From positions 927-64,926 of the forward strand of contig DNJC01000153.1 in NCBI GenBank assembly GCA_003490025.1: a stretch of DNA of 64,000 nt, written 5' to 3'. Made by a program: the position numbers and the translations under genes. Origin of the DNA: Geobacter sp. GTDB lineage: Bacteria; Desulfobacterota; Desulfuromonadia; Geobacterales; Geobacteraceae. Below, in pieces: positions 41,284 through 49,419 of the stretch; positions within the stretch are counted from its first letter, which is position 1, and the number at the start of each line of letters is the position of its first letter. The notes under the pieces were generated by a model. The model saw only the letters and a list, made by a program, of their open reading frames with translations, had not been told where the DNA came from and searched no databases.

Positions 41284-42426
41284 TCAGTAGGCTCCCCTGC
41301 ACCTGAAAACCGCCATCGGTGTCTGCAGCAAGATTTTCAGGTCCAACATCACGCTCCACTCCTTGAGGTACCTGAGATCGAGTCTGACCATCTCATCAAA
41401 GCTGGTGCTGCTTCTGCCACCTACCTGCCAAGAACCTGTTATGCCGGGTCTTTTGCCTACGAGCCGGTTTCGCTGCCATCCGCTGTAATGTTCCAGTTCG
41501 TAGCAGATGGGGGGACGTGGCCCTACCAGGGACATGTCACCCGTCAGAACGTTATAGAGCTGCGGGAGTTCGTCGATGCTGTATTTCCGCAGGACCCTGC
41601 CTATGCGGGTGATTCTTGGGTCGGTCGTTAGCTTGAAGACAGGAGTTTCCTCCTTTGAAAGCTTTCCTTCTATGAGTTGCTTCACGAATTCCCTGTGAAG
41701 ACCGTCATCATTGCCGGTGAACATGGTACGGAACTTCGCAAACTTGAAGCATTTCCCGTTCTGCCCCACCCTTTCCTGCAGAAAGAAGACGGGGCCAGCA
41801 GAAGTCAGTTTGATGGTGACAGAAACGACCACGAATACGGGGGACAGCAGTAAAAGTCCTGCAGAGCTGCCGAAGAGATCCATCCCCCGCTTTATAATCG
41901 GCCCGAGCAGGTCTTTTAAACCCTCGCATTCCACTTCGGGATAGAACAGGGGATCGAATGCCCCCTCCTCGCCGCCTGCTTCCGGGTAGACCCTGAAGCC
42001 GAACCTGATGCTGGCTAGGGCCTCTTCTTCTAAAATGGCTGCAATCCTCTCTTTCACCTTGCCGGCTACCGCTGCTTGTGCATCCTTTACCTTGTTGCAA
42101 GCTATTTCAGTGAGAATCACACCCAATGAAGCCCCTTCGTTGAGAAGCCCGCAGATGTCAGTTTCACGCACAGCCGCCCTTATTGCATTGCAGAGGTTCC
42201 GGGACATGGAGCCTGTACCGTCAACGCTGCAAATATGGCCGACGTCCAGGGTCATTACGAGGAGCGGCTTTGACGATCTTTCTGCCCTCTTCCTTTCCTG
42301 TGTCAGACACTTTCGGAAATCGGACTCCGAGCAAAAACCATGGACTAGGTCACATGACATTGCCGTGACGCGAGATCGCAGCCGCAGTTTTTTCAAGATC
42401 TCACTCACCACCGATATCTCCCTCAC
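41284..42426 (-). CDS. Initiating sugar-phosphate transferase with degenerate GGDEF-like N-terminal domain
   Basis: 380 residues, GTG start with GGGAGG upstream. The C-terminal 200 residues are a bacterial sugar transferase (PHPT type, WcaJ/WbaP/PglC): a membrane hairpin around LLLLSPVFVVVSVTIKLT, KFRTMF, KYSIDELPQLYNVL and SLVGPRPP. It starts glycan synthesis by moving a sugar phosphate to undecaprenyl phosphate. The N-terminal ~150 residues replace the usual membrane helices and look like a GGDEF fold (FRKCLTQERKRAERSSKPLLVMTLDVG, IRAAVRETDICGLL). The GGDEF signature site reads NEGAS, so cyclase activity is unlikely. It is the first gene of the exopolysaccharide operon. Confidence 0.85.
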   Translation of the reverse strand: MREISVVSEILKKLRLRSRVTAMSCDLVHGFCSESDFRKCLTQERKRAERSSKPLLVMTLDVGHICSVDGTGSMSRNLCNAIRAAVRETDICGLLNEGASLGVILTEIACNKVKDAQAAVAGKVKERIAAILEEEALASIRFGFRVYPEAGGEEGAFDPLFYPEVECEGLKDLLGPIIKRGMDLFGSSAGLLLLSPVFVVVSVTIKLTSAGPVFFLQERVGQNGKCFKFAKFRTMFTGNDDGLHREFVKQLIEGKLSKEETPVFKLTTDPRITRIGRVLRKYSIDELPQLYNVLTGDMSLVGPRPPICYELEHYSGWQRNRLVGKRPGITGSWQVGGRSSTSFDEMVRLDLRYLKEWSVMLDLKILLQTPMAVFRCRGAY

Positions 42427-42564
42427 CCAGATGTGCCTCCCGCTTCAGTTGCTCATAAAACGCCGTCCGGTTCAGGCACTGGGTTTGTCGGACAAGTTAA
42501 ATGGTGAAAGTACGGGGGGAAGAAGGCGGCAAGGAACAAAACATTAAACAAAACTCACCATGCA

Positions 42565-42592
42565 AGTATAGTAGGCACCCCATCGATGTCAA
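42565..42592 (-). promoter_or_regulatory. Strong sigma-70 promoter of the exopolysaccharide operon
   Basis: On the minus strand TTGACA (42587-42592), a 16-nt spacer and TATACT (42565-42570). These are near-consensus boxes. The predicted start near 42558 leaves a leader of about 130 nt, in which I see no recognised riboswitch. Confidence 0.75.
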
Positions 42593-42640
42593 GGCGCCAC
42601 ACTTGGCGGCGCTGGCTGGGGCTGGAAGCAGAGCCAGATG

Positions 42641-43354
42641 TCACAGAAGCCGTATCTTCTGCTGGAACTCCGGTTTCAGCAGGATGGTACGGTTTTCGAG
42701 CATCTCCAGATCACCCTCTTGCGTCATCCTGTGCAAAAGCCTGGTGACTGTTTCGCGGGAGACTGAGGTGTATCCTGCCAGCTCCTTGTGAGTAAGTCTC
42801 AGCGCAATGACGATACCGCGGGCGTCTTTTACGCCGTGCAACCGGCTCAGGTGGCTGAGGATGGAGCGCAGCCTCTGCTCGGCATCCGGCAACGTTATCG
42901 CCTTGAGCACCAGTTGCGCCTCGCGCAGTCGCTGGCAGAGGATTTTTACCAGTTGGAGCAGCACCTTTGGCTTTTGCAGAAAAAATGCTTCGAAGGTCTC
43001 CTTGGAAATCAGTCCTATTTCGGTTTCCTCCATTGATATGACCGTAGCCGGAGCTGTCTTCGCGTCCATCAGGGCCATTTCTCCGAAAACATCGCCGCGT
43101 TTATGCACCGCAAGGATGCGCTCACTCCCCTCGCTCCCCAGATGAACCACCCGCACCTTTCCGCCGTACACGACGTACATGTACTTTGCGGTCTCTTCCT
43201 CCAGCAGGACAATCTGGTTTTTCTGAAAGCGCTTTTCGATGATACGGCGCTGCACCTCGGCGAACTCCTGGTCGTCCAGGTGAGAAAAAAGCGGTATGCT
43301 TCGCAGCAACCGGGTCCGGCCCGATCCTTCCGGTTCATTTTCACCCTTCACCAA
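42641..43354 (-). CDS. Crp/Fnr-family transcription regulator
   Basis: 237 residues, probable TTG start (or the next GTG) behind GGAGGAGG. The N-terminal cyclic-nucleotide-binding beta-roll has FGEMALMD followed by a diverged ligand loop (KTAPATVIS; the usual cAMP-binding Arg-Ser pair is not clear). No Fnr cysteine cluster. The C-terminal winged helix is THKELAGYTSVSRETVTRLLHRM, a typical recognition helix. It lies between the exopolysaccharide operon promoter and the pseudopilin/TadG genes in the same direction, so it may govern one or both. The ligand is unknown. Confidence 0.9.
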   Translation of the reverse strand: MVKGENEPEGSGRTRLLRSIPLFSHLDDQEFAEVQRRIIEKRFQKNQIVLLEEETAKYMYVVYGGKVRVVHLGSEGSERILAVHKRGDVFGEMALMDAKTAPATVISMEETEIGLISKETFEAFFLQKPKVLLQLVKILCQRLREAQLVLKAITLPDAEQRLRSILSHLSRLHGVKDARGIVIALRLTHKELAGYTSVSRETVTRLLHRMTQEGDLEMLENRTILLKPEFQQKIRLL

Positions 43355-43475
43355 TGCACACCTCCTCCGTTACGACACGTGTCTAAATTGCAACTTTTTC
43401 GGGCTGCGTAGCGCCAGAACCCGATGGAGTAGAAGGGCTGCCGAGAGATAGTCTCGCGGGTGTGACCACGACCTG

Positions 43476-44816
43476 CTACCTGCTAAGCCTCAGTATGGCT
43501 CTGGCGACCTGACCAAAGGCGGCATCAAGCTCCGATGCATTTTGTGCCCACGCATATACCCCTGTGGGCTGCTTCAAGTTGTAGGTATCGGCATCGCGCG
43601 TATTGGCGATCCTCTTCAGTATGTTTTCCCCAAGCTCTTCCTTGCCATACCCGTAGTCATAGTTCTTGCCATCTTCCAACCCCTCCTGCGTGGTCAACAG
43701 AGTCCCCAGTCCAATGGTGAAGACGGTTATAGGAGTGCCTGCCTCGCTGCGAGCATCATTCACTATATTCTCCAGCATGCTCCGGGCCGCCCTATTGATG
43801 TTTTCCCGCGTAAGTGCGATGGGAGTGCCTGTTGGGGAATTGAAGTGACGCACGTTGTTGTAGCTGTACGCGCTTATCGTACCCGTCCAGTCGTAGTCCG
43901 GGATGTCCCCGGTGGCCCGGACATTCAGCGGGTGCTGCAACCCGTCCACGTCAAACAGCCTGGTTAAATCAGTCGGCTCGGAAGAAAGGGTGCCGACCTG
44001 GTTTCCCGTTGCGGTAACAAAGTTGGCAGCCACCCCGTTCGGAGCCCCGTCTGTGAAAAATACTATGATCCTGTTGGGCGACTGCTGGTCGCTTGGAACG
44101 TCGTCCAGCTGCTTCTTGGCCAACCGCAGTGCCTCCTCCGCTGTGGTAAATCCTTTAGCATTCGCCTCCGTTATCAAATCCAGCCCAGCATCGAGCCACT
44201 TTCTCTGGAAACCTCGCGCCGAGGTGATCTTGACATCCTGCACAGCACCGCAAGCGAAACGTATCAGTCCCACCCTGTCGTTTTTGGGATTGAAGACGCC
44301 GACGAAGTTTTTCGCAGCATTTCTTAACTTGTCCGACGTCCCCTTCTCGCTCGTATGCGTACTCAGCGACCTGGTGCTGTCCATCACCAGGACCAGATCC
44401 ACCGGGTTGATGGTGCTGGTCGCAGTCGCCTGGACAGTTAAAGCGGGCCAACCGGCAGCCCTTGCAAAGTAGGTGGGGACCGTGGCTTTGGTGCTGACGG
44501 TCACCATCCAGGACTTGGTCTTGTCATCGTATTGGGGGTCGACCGAAAGCTGTTGCACAGTGGCGCCAAGCAGTTGATCGGGATAGTTGGCGTGAAAGAA
44601 TTTATCCGCTTCGGTGGTCGCGGAACCGTCATCTGCCCCCACCACCCTTCCTGCAGCCAGTGCAGCGGCATCGACCGCCGCGTTCAGCTTGGTTTTGACC
44701 ACGTACGCCATCCCCACATCTACGGCAAGTCCCGCAAACGCCACCAGCACGGTGATCAGCAGCGCCAGCAGGATGAAAACCTGCCCTTTTTCGTCGAAGC
44801 GCCAGAGGCATTTCAT
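43476..44816 (-). CDS. tadG: TadG-like protein: TadE/pilus-assembly N-terminus plus von Willebrand A domain
   Basis: 446 residues, CGGGAGGAAACG before the ATG. The N-terminal Flp-locus segment (EKGQVFILLALLITVLVAFAGLAVDVG) is one membrane helix with the TadG-type NAAVDAAALAAGR. A VWA domain follows with a MIDAS-like DLVLVMDSTRSL and a later DGAPN. The C-terminal ANALLYSIS-like tail is unremarkable. TadG proteins help anchor or assemble Flp pili; the VWA fold suggests adhesion or metal-dependent binding. It is the last of three leftward pseudopilin-type genes facing away from the main tad operon. Confidence 0.88.
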   Translation of the reverse strand: MKCLWRFDEKGQVFILLALLITVLVAFAGLAVDVGMAYVVKTKLNAAVDAAALAAGRVVGADDGSATTEADKFFHANYPDQLLGATVQQLSVDPQYDDKTKSWMVTVSTKATVPTYFARAAGWPALTVQATATSTINPVDLVLVMDSTRSLSTHTSEKGTSDKLRNAAKNFVGVFNPKNDRVGLIRFACGAVQDVKITSARGFQRKWLDAGLDLITEANAKGFTTAEEALRLAKKQLDDVPSDQQSPNRIIVFFTDGAPNGVAANFVTATGNQVGTLSSEPTDLTRLFDVDGLQHPLNVRATGDIPDYDWTGTISAYSYNNVRHFNSPTGTPIALTRENINRAARSMLENIVNDARSEAGTPITVFTIGLGTLLTTQEGLEDGKNYDYGYGKEELGENILKRIANTRDADTYNLKQPTGVYAWAQNASELDAAFGQVARAILRLSR

Positions 44817-44837
44817 CGTTTCCTCCCGACGAGGTCG

Positions 44838-45344
44838 CTAAAAAAGTGACTTCGCGTACAGTTGCCTCCCCAGCAGTCCGCTGCTGGAAAAGAGGCTGTG
44901 GTAATTGTAAAAAACCTCGACCACGTAAGCGGTCTGAGTCGGCCCCAAAGCAGCGTTGACACCATGGGCCACCGGGGTCGGTTCGGCTGCGGTCGGGGTT
45001 CCGATCCGGCTGGAGATGACGCCGTTCAAGTCGCCGCTTTGCCATCCCACCTGCGACACAATCTTGTCCCCCTGCAGTTGCGTGATGTAGATCATGCCGT
45101 TTGCTTTCATGTCCAGCGGCTGCGCAGTGACGGCGAGAGCATTCATGATGTCCTGCCTTCGGTCCGGCAAGCGCGAGGCCATGTTCGCCCCCTCCCTGCT
45201 CATGTTGGAGATGCTGTTGCTGGCGCGAATGGCGCAGGCGAAGTCGTAAACGCCCAGCAGCATCGGAATGAGGACGAGCAAAGCGATGGCCATTTCGATA
45301 CATGCCTGGCCGCTTGTACTGTTGGTGCGGGTTCGGGATCCCAT
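44838..45344 (-). CDS. TadE/TadF-like pseudopilin
   Basis: 168 residues from the ATG at 45342-45344, with GGAGGTG seven bases upstream (the frame opens 15 nt earlier). Prepilin-like N-terminus: basic leader, then GQACIEMAIALLVLIPMLLGVYDF with the Glu at +5 typical of type IV pilin-like proteins processed by a TadV-type peptidase. The rest is a globular periplasmic domain (YITQLQGDKIVSQVGW). It is sandwiched between another TadE-like gene (18 nt upstream) and tadG (21 nt downstream). Confidence 0.87.
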   Translation of the reverse strand: MGSRTRTNSTSGQACIEMAIALLVLIPMLLGVYDFACAIRASNSISNMSREGANMASRLPDRRQDIMNALAVTAQPLDMKANGMIYITQLQGDKIVSQVGWQSGDLNGVISSRIGTPTAAEPTPVAHGVNAALGPTQTAYVVEVFYNYHSLFSSSGLLGRQLYAKSLF

Positions 45345-45362
45345 CGTGGTCACCTCCAAGAC

Positions 45363-45833
45363 TCAGAATGGCTCGTTGGTCATGGTGGACTTGACTGTGA
45401 ATGTGTAGACGCCGTCGCGCAGAAACGGCTTTAAGGCCGGCGTCAGTGAAGCACAGGTATAGGTAAGGCTGACGACAATGATTTCGCCGCTCTCTCCCGG
45501 GTCCTCTTCCCTCCGACTGCCGGTGTAATTGCTGAAGCTGAGTTCACGGGGAGAAACCACGCTGATTCTTGGCTCCTTAGGTTCGTGCAGGTTCTTCTCA
45601 TAAAGCCCGGACGATGCCTTCTTGATTTTCTCTATCAATGCCGACCGACGGTCCTGCCCCATATCGCTGCGACCGGTCACCGCGTAACGAGTTCCTTCAC
45701 GGACGGCATGCTGCATGGTGAGGTTCACATAAAACATCCACCCAAGGTCGATGATGCCGAATAAGAGAAGGACCAGGATCGGCAAAACCAGGGCGAATTC
45801 CACCAGCGTCTGTCCTCTTTTCTCGCGCCACAT
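45363..45833 (-). CDS. tadE: TadE-like pseudopilin
   Basis: 156 residues from the ATG at 45831-45833 (AGGGG upstream). The frame extends to 45953 but has no ribosome site there and the promoter lies just beyond. Short leader MWREKRG, then QTLVEFALVLPILVLLLFGIIDLG, the canonical TadE/pilin-like segment with Glu+5, and EGTRYAVTG. The C-terminal domain is beta-rich. A minor pilin or assembly factor of the Flp pilus, encoded first in the leftward three-gene unit. Confidence 0.88.
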   Translation of the reverse strand: MWREKRGQTLVEFALVLPILVLLLFGIIDLGWMFYVNLTMQHAVREGTRYAVTGRSDMGQDRRSALIEKIKKASSGLYEKNLHEPKEPRISVVSPRELSFSNYTGSRREEDPGESGEIIVVSLTYTCASLTPALKPFLRDGVYTFTVKSTMTNEPF

Positions 45834-46242
45834 AGCGACCCCTGAACTACCAACGACCGATTCCAGCCCCAATAGCCCGGCCACGCCGCACAAACCCTGG
45901 AAAATCGACACGTGGCGCGAACTTAAGCTTCCCAACCAAACCTCTCTGCCCAAAAACCAAGGAAGTATAGATTGGCAAATTCCAATTACAAGGCCCGCCC
46001 CCGCAGTCTACCCCCTGTGCGGGGAGGTGGGTGAAGATGGCGCTGAGGTTAGAAAAAAAAATGCTTGCAGATTCGGAACGCCGTCGTAGTATCTTTAAAT
46101 GTTTTTAATGTTTGGCATTCGGGCTCGCAGTCACTCCGGAGCAAAACAGGCTGCCAACGCGACTGTATTCGATGAAACAGGCCGTTTAGTTAATGCCAGC
46201 AGCCTCGGAAACGTGGGGCGATGCTGAATGGGTAAATCAGAG
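45834..46242. other. Divergent regulatory region between pseudopilin and pilin genes
   Basis: No larger gene seen. It contains the leftward promoter at 45964-45991. On the right side there is a TTGCAG (46065-46070) / TATCTT (46090-46095) pair with a poor 19-nt spacer and an A-run at 46052-46061. The pilin promoter is not clear. Confidence 0.5.
45964..45991 (-). promoter_or_regulatory. Sigma-70-type promoter of the leftward pseudopilin genes
   Basis: On the minus strand TTGTAA (45986-45991), a 16-nt spacer and TATACT (45964-45969). The predicted start near 45957 fits the tadE-like start at 45833 with a leader of about 125 nt. Confidence 0.55.
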
Positions 46243-46404
46243 ATGACCAAACGCAATGCGGGACAGGGATTGGTGGAATATTGCCTGGTACTCCTACTGG
46301 TCACGATAGTGGTGATCATAGCTCTGAGAGGCCTCGGAGCCACTGTACAGCTCTGTTACTTCCAGCCGGTCGAAAGTAGCCTAAGTGACGCCGGCAAACC
46401 TTGA
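46243..46404 (+). CDS. Flp-type pilin paralogue (first of tandem pair)
   Basis: 53 residues, easily missed for its size. A seven-residue leader (MTKRNAG) ends in Gly, then QGLVEYCLVLLLVTIVVIIA. This matches the Flp processing signature G|XXXXEY and the hydrophobic helix. The mature form would be 46 residues with Cys7 and Cys38-type cysteines and a polar tail (SSLSDAGKP) unlike standard Flp. The ribosome site is weak. It lies 80 nt upstream of the second pilin. It may be a minor pilin, or a decaying copy; the intact frame and signature favour a real gene. Confidence 0.7.
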   Translation: MTKRNAGQGLVEYCLVLLLVTIVVIIALRGLGATVQLCYFQPVESSLSDAGKP

Positions 46405-46484
46405 GGCAGACGTCGGACCCCTCCTGCTCCTGGAGGTAGAACTTCAACCCGGTCGTACGATCAACAATCAAAAGGAGGTTTATC

Positions 46485-46670
46485 ATGATGCGGCGAATCA
46501 GGAAGATGATTGAGAAATCAAAGGGAGTGCTTAGAAGCAACAAAGGTCAAGGACTCGTCGAATACGCACTCATACTGGTATTGATCGCGATAGTGGTAAT
46601 CGTCGCAGTGAGGGGCGTCGGGTGCAGCACCAACAACGCCTTCACGAAAATCAACAGTGCTTTGCAGTGA
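46485..46670 (+). CDS. flp: Flp pilin (major subunit candidate)
   Basis: 61 residues, ATG at 46485 with a perfect AAAGGAGG upstream. The basic leader (MMRRIRKMIEKSKG...) ends in NKG, and the mature 40-residue pilin begins QGLVEYALILVLIAIVVIVAV. All Flp hallmarks are present: cleavage G|QGLVEY, Glu+5/Tyr+6, and a C-terminal TKINSALQ with phenylalanine-containing tail. It is the structural subunit of the Flp/Tad pilus, exported by the CpaF/TadBC platform encoded downstream. Needs a TadV-type prepilin peptidase from outside the window. Confidence 0.93.
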   Translation: MMRRIRKMIEKSKGVLRSNKGQGLVEYALILVLIAIVVIVAVRGVGCSTNNAFTKINSALQ

Positions 46671-46692
46671 CCGGTTTTTGCCTCGCACTCTC

Positions 46693-46733
46693 GCCATCTG
46701 CAAGCGTGGCGGCAATCCCCGCTTGCAGATGGC
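46693..46733 (+). other. Perfect stem-loop downstream of flp
   Basis: GCCATCTGCAAGC (46693-46705) and GCTTGCAGATGGC (46721-46733) form a 13-bp stem with a 15-base loop. No T-run follows, so it probably protects the flp mRNA 3' end or reduces read-through to the secretion genes, rather than acting as a full terminator. Confidence 0.7.
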
Positions 46734-46739
46734 TACCTG

Positions 46740-46842
46740 CAGCACCTGCTTCATCGGCTTTCAGTAGAAAAGATACAGATAGCAGAAAAAAGCAGGTGTG
46801 CTCACGGTTGCAGTCGATCAAAAGCGACCTCAGCACCTGCTT
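46740..46842 (+). repeat. Alternative pairing elements between flp and cpaB
   Basis: AGCACCTGCTT occurs at 46741-46751 and again at 46832-46842. Between them AAGCAGGTGTGCT (46790-46802) can pair with either copy (the second pairing with a small bulge), so two exclusive hairpins are possible. This is suggestive of a regulated leader but could be chance repetition. Confidence 0.4.
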
Positions 46843-47041
46843 CCAGACGCAGTCGCTCCAACTTCTCTAGACATAATTTTCACCAGGCGCGGGAAGATCG
46901 GCGCTGGTGAAATGCCCATATGACGTGGCCTCAGGTTGCCCATCTCCCGGAGCAACAGACTCTCTTAGCGACAACCGGCCACTCCCTTACCTGCCGTCAG
47001 CAACGCGCCAACGCCTTCAAAGGGAACAGGAGGGAAGGAGT

Positions 47042-47926
47042 ATGACACGCCCCAACGCGGTAATCCTCGCATCGGTCTTTGCCCTGATATTCGCTGTCAT
47101 TGCGGCCTGGCTCGCTTACGGCTACCTGCAAAGGGAAATGAACAGCGTGAAGGCGGTCCAGCCGCAGAAGATAATTGTGGCAGCCGCAGACATTCCGATC
47201 GGCACGACCATAAACGAGTCGCAGCTGAAGGTGACTTCCTGGCCCAAAGACAGCATTCCGCAAGGAAGTGCCCAGCAGGTCGAGTCGGTGACAAATCGGG
47301 TCGCCATTCGCCCCATCACAAAGGGGGACGCGGTGACGGAAATGAAGCTCAAGCCCAGATCGGGTGCTGCCGGTTCGGGGTTCATGACGTATGTGGTGCC
47401 GCAGGGGCACAGGGCGGTGACGGTGGCAGTTAACGAGGTCGCCGGGGTAGCGGGATTTCTCACCCCGAGCGACCGTGTCGACGTCATCGTCACCACACCC
47501 CTCCCAGGCAACGAGAAAGAGAGCGTCAGCAAGATCATGCTCGAAAACATCCCCATCCTCGCCACCGGACAGGTAACGGACCAGAAAGAGGGAAAGCCGG
47601 TCGTCGTCCCGACTGTAACGCTAGACCTGGTGCCGGTAGACGCTGAAAAGCTGGTCCTTTCCTCCAGCAAGGGATCTCTCCAACTCCTGTTGAGGAACAT
47701 CTCCGACACCGAACGTGTGGAGACCAAGGGCGCGACCATAGCCAAGGTTCTGAGCGGCATGGAGCGAATGCCGGCTCCGGCGGTGACCGCACCGGCTCCG
47801 GTGCGCCAGATTAAAAAGCTATCAAAGGTGTCAAAGCCTCCCCTTCTCGTGAATCCCCCCCCTCGCAGCTACACGCTGGAGATTGTCCGGGGGACCGACA
47901 AGTCGACGAGACAATACGCTGAGTGA
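47042..47926 (+). CDS. cpaB: Flp pilus assembly protein CpaB (RcpC)
   Basis: 294 residues from the ATG at 47042 with GGAGGGAAGGAG upstream; the open frame begins earlier but lacks a start signal. One N-terminal membrane helix (about 8-28), then an SAF/beta-clip domain (KIIVAAADIPIGTTINESQLKV... WPKDSIP), and the RcpC/CpaB domain (YVVPQGHRAVTVAVNEVAGVAGFLTPSDRVDVIVT). The C-terminal tail is Pro-rich. CpaB is thought to stabilise the secretin and contact peptidoglycan. First gene of the rightward tad core operon. Confidence 0.93.
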   Translation: MTRPNAVILASVFALIFAVIAAWLAYGYLQREMNSVKAVQPQKIIVAAADIPIGTTINESQLKVTSWPKDSIPQGSAQQVESVTNRVAIRPITKGDAVTEMKLKPRSGAAGSGFMTYVVPQGHRAVTVAVNEVAGVAGFLTPSDRVDVIVTTPLPGNEKESVSKIMLENIPILATGQVTDQKEGKPVVVPTVTLDLVPVDAEKLVLSSSKGSLQLLLRNISDTERVETKGATIAKVLSGMERMPAPAVTAPAPVRQIKKLSKVSKPPLLVNPPPRSYTLEIVRGTDKSTRQYAE

Positions 47927-47960
47927 CCAACGCTAAAACACCAAGTCACCGAGGTCGGCC

Positions 47961-49316
47961 ATGAACCAGATCTGCTCCAAAATGTTCCTGTTCTTTCTTC
48001 TTATTTCACTATCGGTCCTGTCCTATGCCGGATCTGCCGCAGCAGGTGTCCCCACCACGGTCGTTGTCAAGAAAAGCGTGGTCTTGAACCTGAAAAACCC
48101 GGCGCGCTACGTCACCATAGCGGACAAGGACATCATCGACGTGCCAGACCCATTGCGACGGAACCAGATACTGATCAACGGCAAGAAGATCGGGTCGACG
48201 AACCTGATCGTGTGGGAAGAAAACGTGGAGAAACCCACTTTCTTCGACGTCCGCGTGGTGGGGGACCAGGAGTCGATCGAATCGCAGATAAAGGAATACG
48301 CGCCTAACGATGCCATCAAGGTCCAATACGCAGGGGAAACGGTCGTCCTCTCCGGAAAGGTGGCAAACGAAATCACGAGTAAAAAGGCGGAAGAAATCGC
48401 CAAAGCCTATGCGGCGAAGGTACTGAACCACATAACCATTGACGACCCGCTGCAGGTGCTCCTGCAGGTCAAGGTCGCCCAGGTGGACAAGACTTCACTG
48501 AAAAAGCTGGGAATAAGCGCCATCGTCAAGGGAAGGACGGCGGAAGGGTTCACCAACCTCGTCGGCGTTCCTGCCGGAAACACCTCTGTCAGTTCCACGG
48601 GCACGACGGTCAGCACCAACGGCCTCTCCGGGATAGCGGGCTCCGGACCGGGTATCGGCTCCTTCGATCCGCTCGATCCCTTCTCGGTCGGAGTTTCCTA
48701 CTTCCCGGCAGGTGTCGGCGCGGTGCTCCAGGCCTTGAGCAGCAAGGGACTGGCCAAGATCCTGGCCGAACCGAACCTGCTGGTGAAGAGCGGGCAGGAG
48801 GGTAACTTCCTTGCCGGTAGCAGGATCCCCTACAGCGTAGTGATCAGCACGGGGGGGGCGGCCACCACCTCGATCGTGTTCGAGACGGTCGGCATCAAGG
48901 TCAAGTTCAAGCCCGAGGTATTGGAAAACGGCCTGATCAACCTCAAGATAGACCCCGCAGAGGTGAGCAGCATCGCCGGCACACTTTCGGTGAACGGCTA
49001 CCCGATCATCGACACGAGGGATGTCCGGACAAGCGTTGAGCTTCGGGACGGCGAAAGCCTGGTGCTCGCGGGGCTGCTCCAGGAAGAGCAGATAAAAAGC
49101 ATGTCCAAGATCCCCCTGCTGGGAGACATCCCGATCCTGGGGGCGCTGTTCCGCTCGACGCAAAACGACATCAAGGAAAAGGACCTGGTGTTCTTCATCA
49201 CGCCGAAGATCGTGAAGCCGGTATCCCCCGGTACAGAGGTTCAGTTGCCGACCGACCAGGAACTCGACCAGGACGAGGAGCGGGAGCTGGACTGGATGCC
49301 GTTGGGGACACGCTGA
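47961..49316 (+). CDS. cpaC: Tad pilus secretin CpaC (RcpA)
   Basis: 451 residues with a signal peptide (to about AGSAAAG). N-terminal pilus-secretin domain (VLNLKNPARYVTIADKDIIDV), a BON-like region (VQYAGETVVLSGKVANEITSKKAEEIAK), then the type II/III secretin core with VGIKVKFKPEV and the signature VPLLGDIPILGALFRS-like stretch (KIPLLGDIPILGALF). It forms the outer-membrane gate for the pilus. 34 nt downstream of cpaB. The acidic C-terminus (DQELDQDEEREL) is the usual variable tail. Confidence 0.95.
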   Translation: MNQICSKMFLFFLLISLSVLSYAGSAAAGVPTTVVVKKSVVLNLKNPARYVTIADKDIIDVPDPLRRNQILINGKKIGSTNLIVWEENVEKPTFFDVRVVGDQESIESQIKEYAPNDAIKVQYAGETVVLSGKVANEITSKKAEEIAKAYAAKVLNHITIDDPLQVLLQVKVAQVDKTSLKKLGISAIVKGRTAEGFTNLVGVPAGNTSVSSTGTTVSTNGLSGIAGSGPGIGSFDPLDPFSVGVSYFPAGVGAVLQALSSKGLAKILAEPNLLVKSGQEGNFLAGSRIPYSVVISTGGAATTSIVFETVGIKVKFKPEVLENGLINLKIDPAEVSSIAGTLSVNGYPIIDTRDVRTSVELRDGESLVLAGLLQEEQIKSMSKIPLLGDIPILGALFRSTQNDIKEKDLVFFITPKIVKPVSPGTEVQLPTDQELDQDEERELDWMPLGTR

Positions 49317-49419
49317 GCCAGAGGGGATCGCAAAGGCAAGGCGGCACACGCAGGGACCACATGGGCACACGGGCAAGGACGGCAGTGGGCTTAAGGCAGG
49401 CGAAGAAGAGGCTCCAGAC

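Larger units (their letters stand above)
46671..47041. other. Pilin-to-cpaB intergenic region rich in inverted repeats
   Basis: No gene. It holds a perfect 13-bp hairpin and a set of alternative pairing elements (AGCACCTGCTT twice, with AAGCAGGTG between), described separately. A promoter for cpaB could also lie here but I see no clear one. Confidence 0.5.

Noticed and set aside
42427..42558. A GEMM-type riboswitch in the leader of the exopolysaccharide operon
   Set aside because: The leader has no tetraloop stem or GEMM junction block; only short unrelated repeats were seen.
46113..46130. Possible sigma-54 site (TGGCATTCGGGCTCGCA) upstream of the pilins
   Set aside because: The GG and GC elements are 11 instead of 10 nt apart, and that spacing is strict. 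It is kept only as a remark because pilin genes in this group can be RpoN-dependent.
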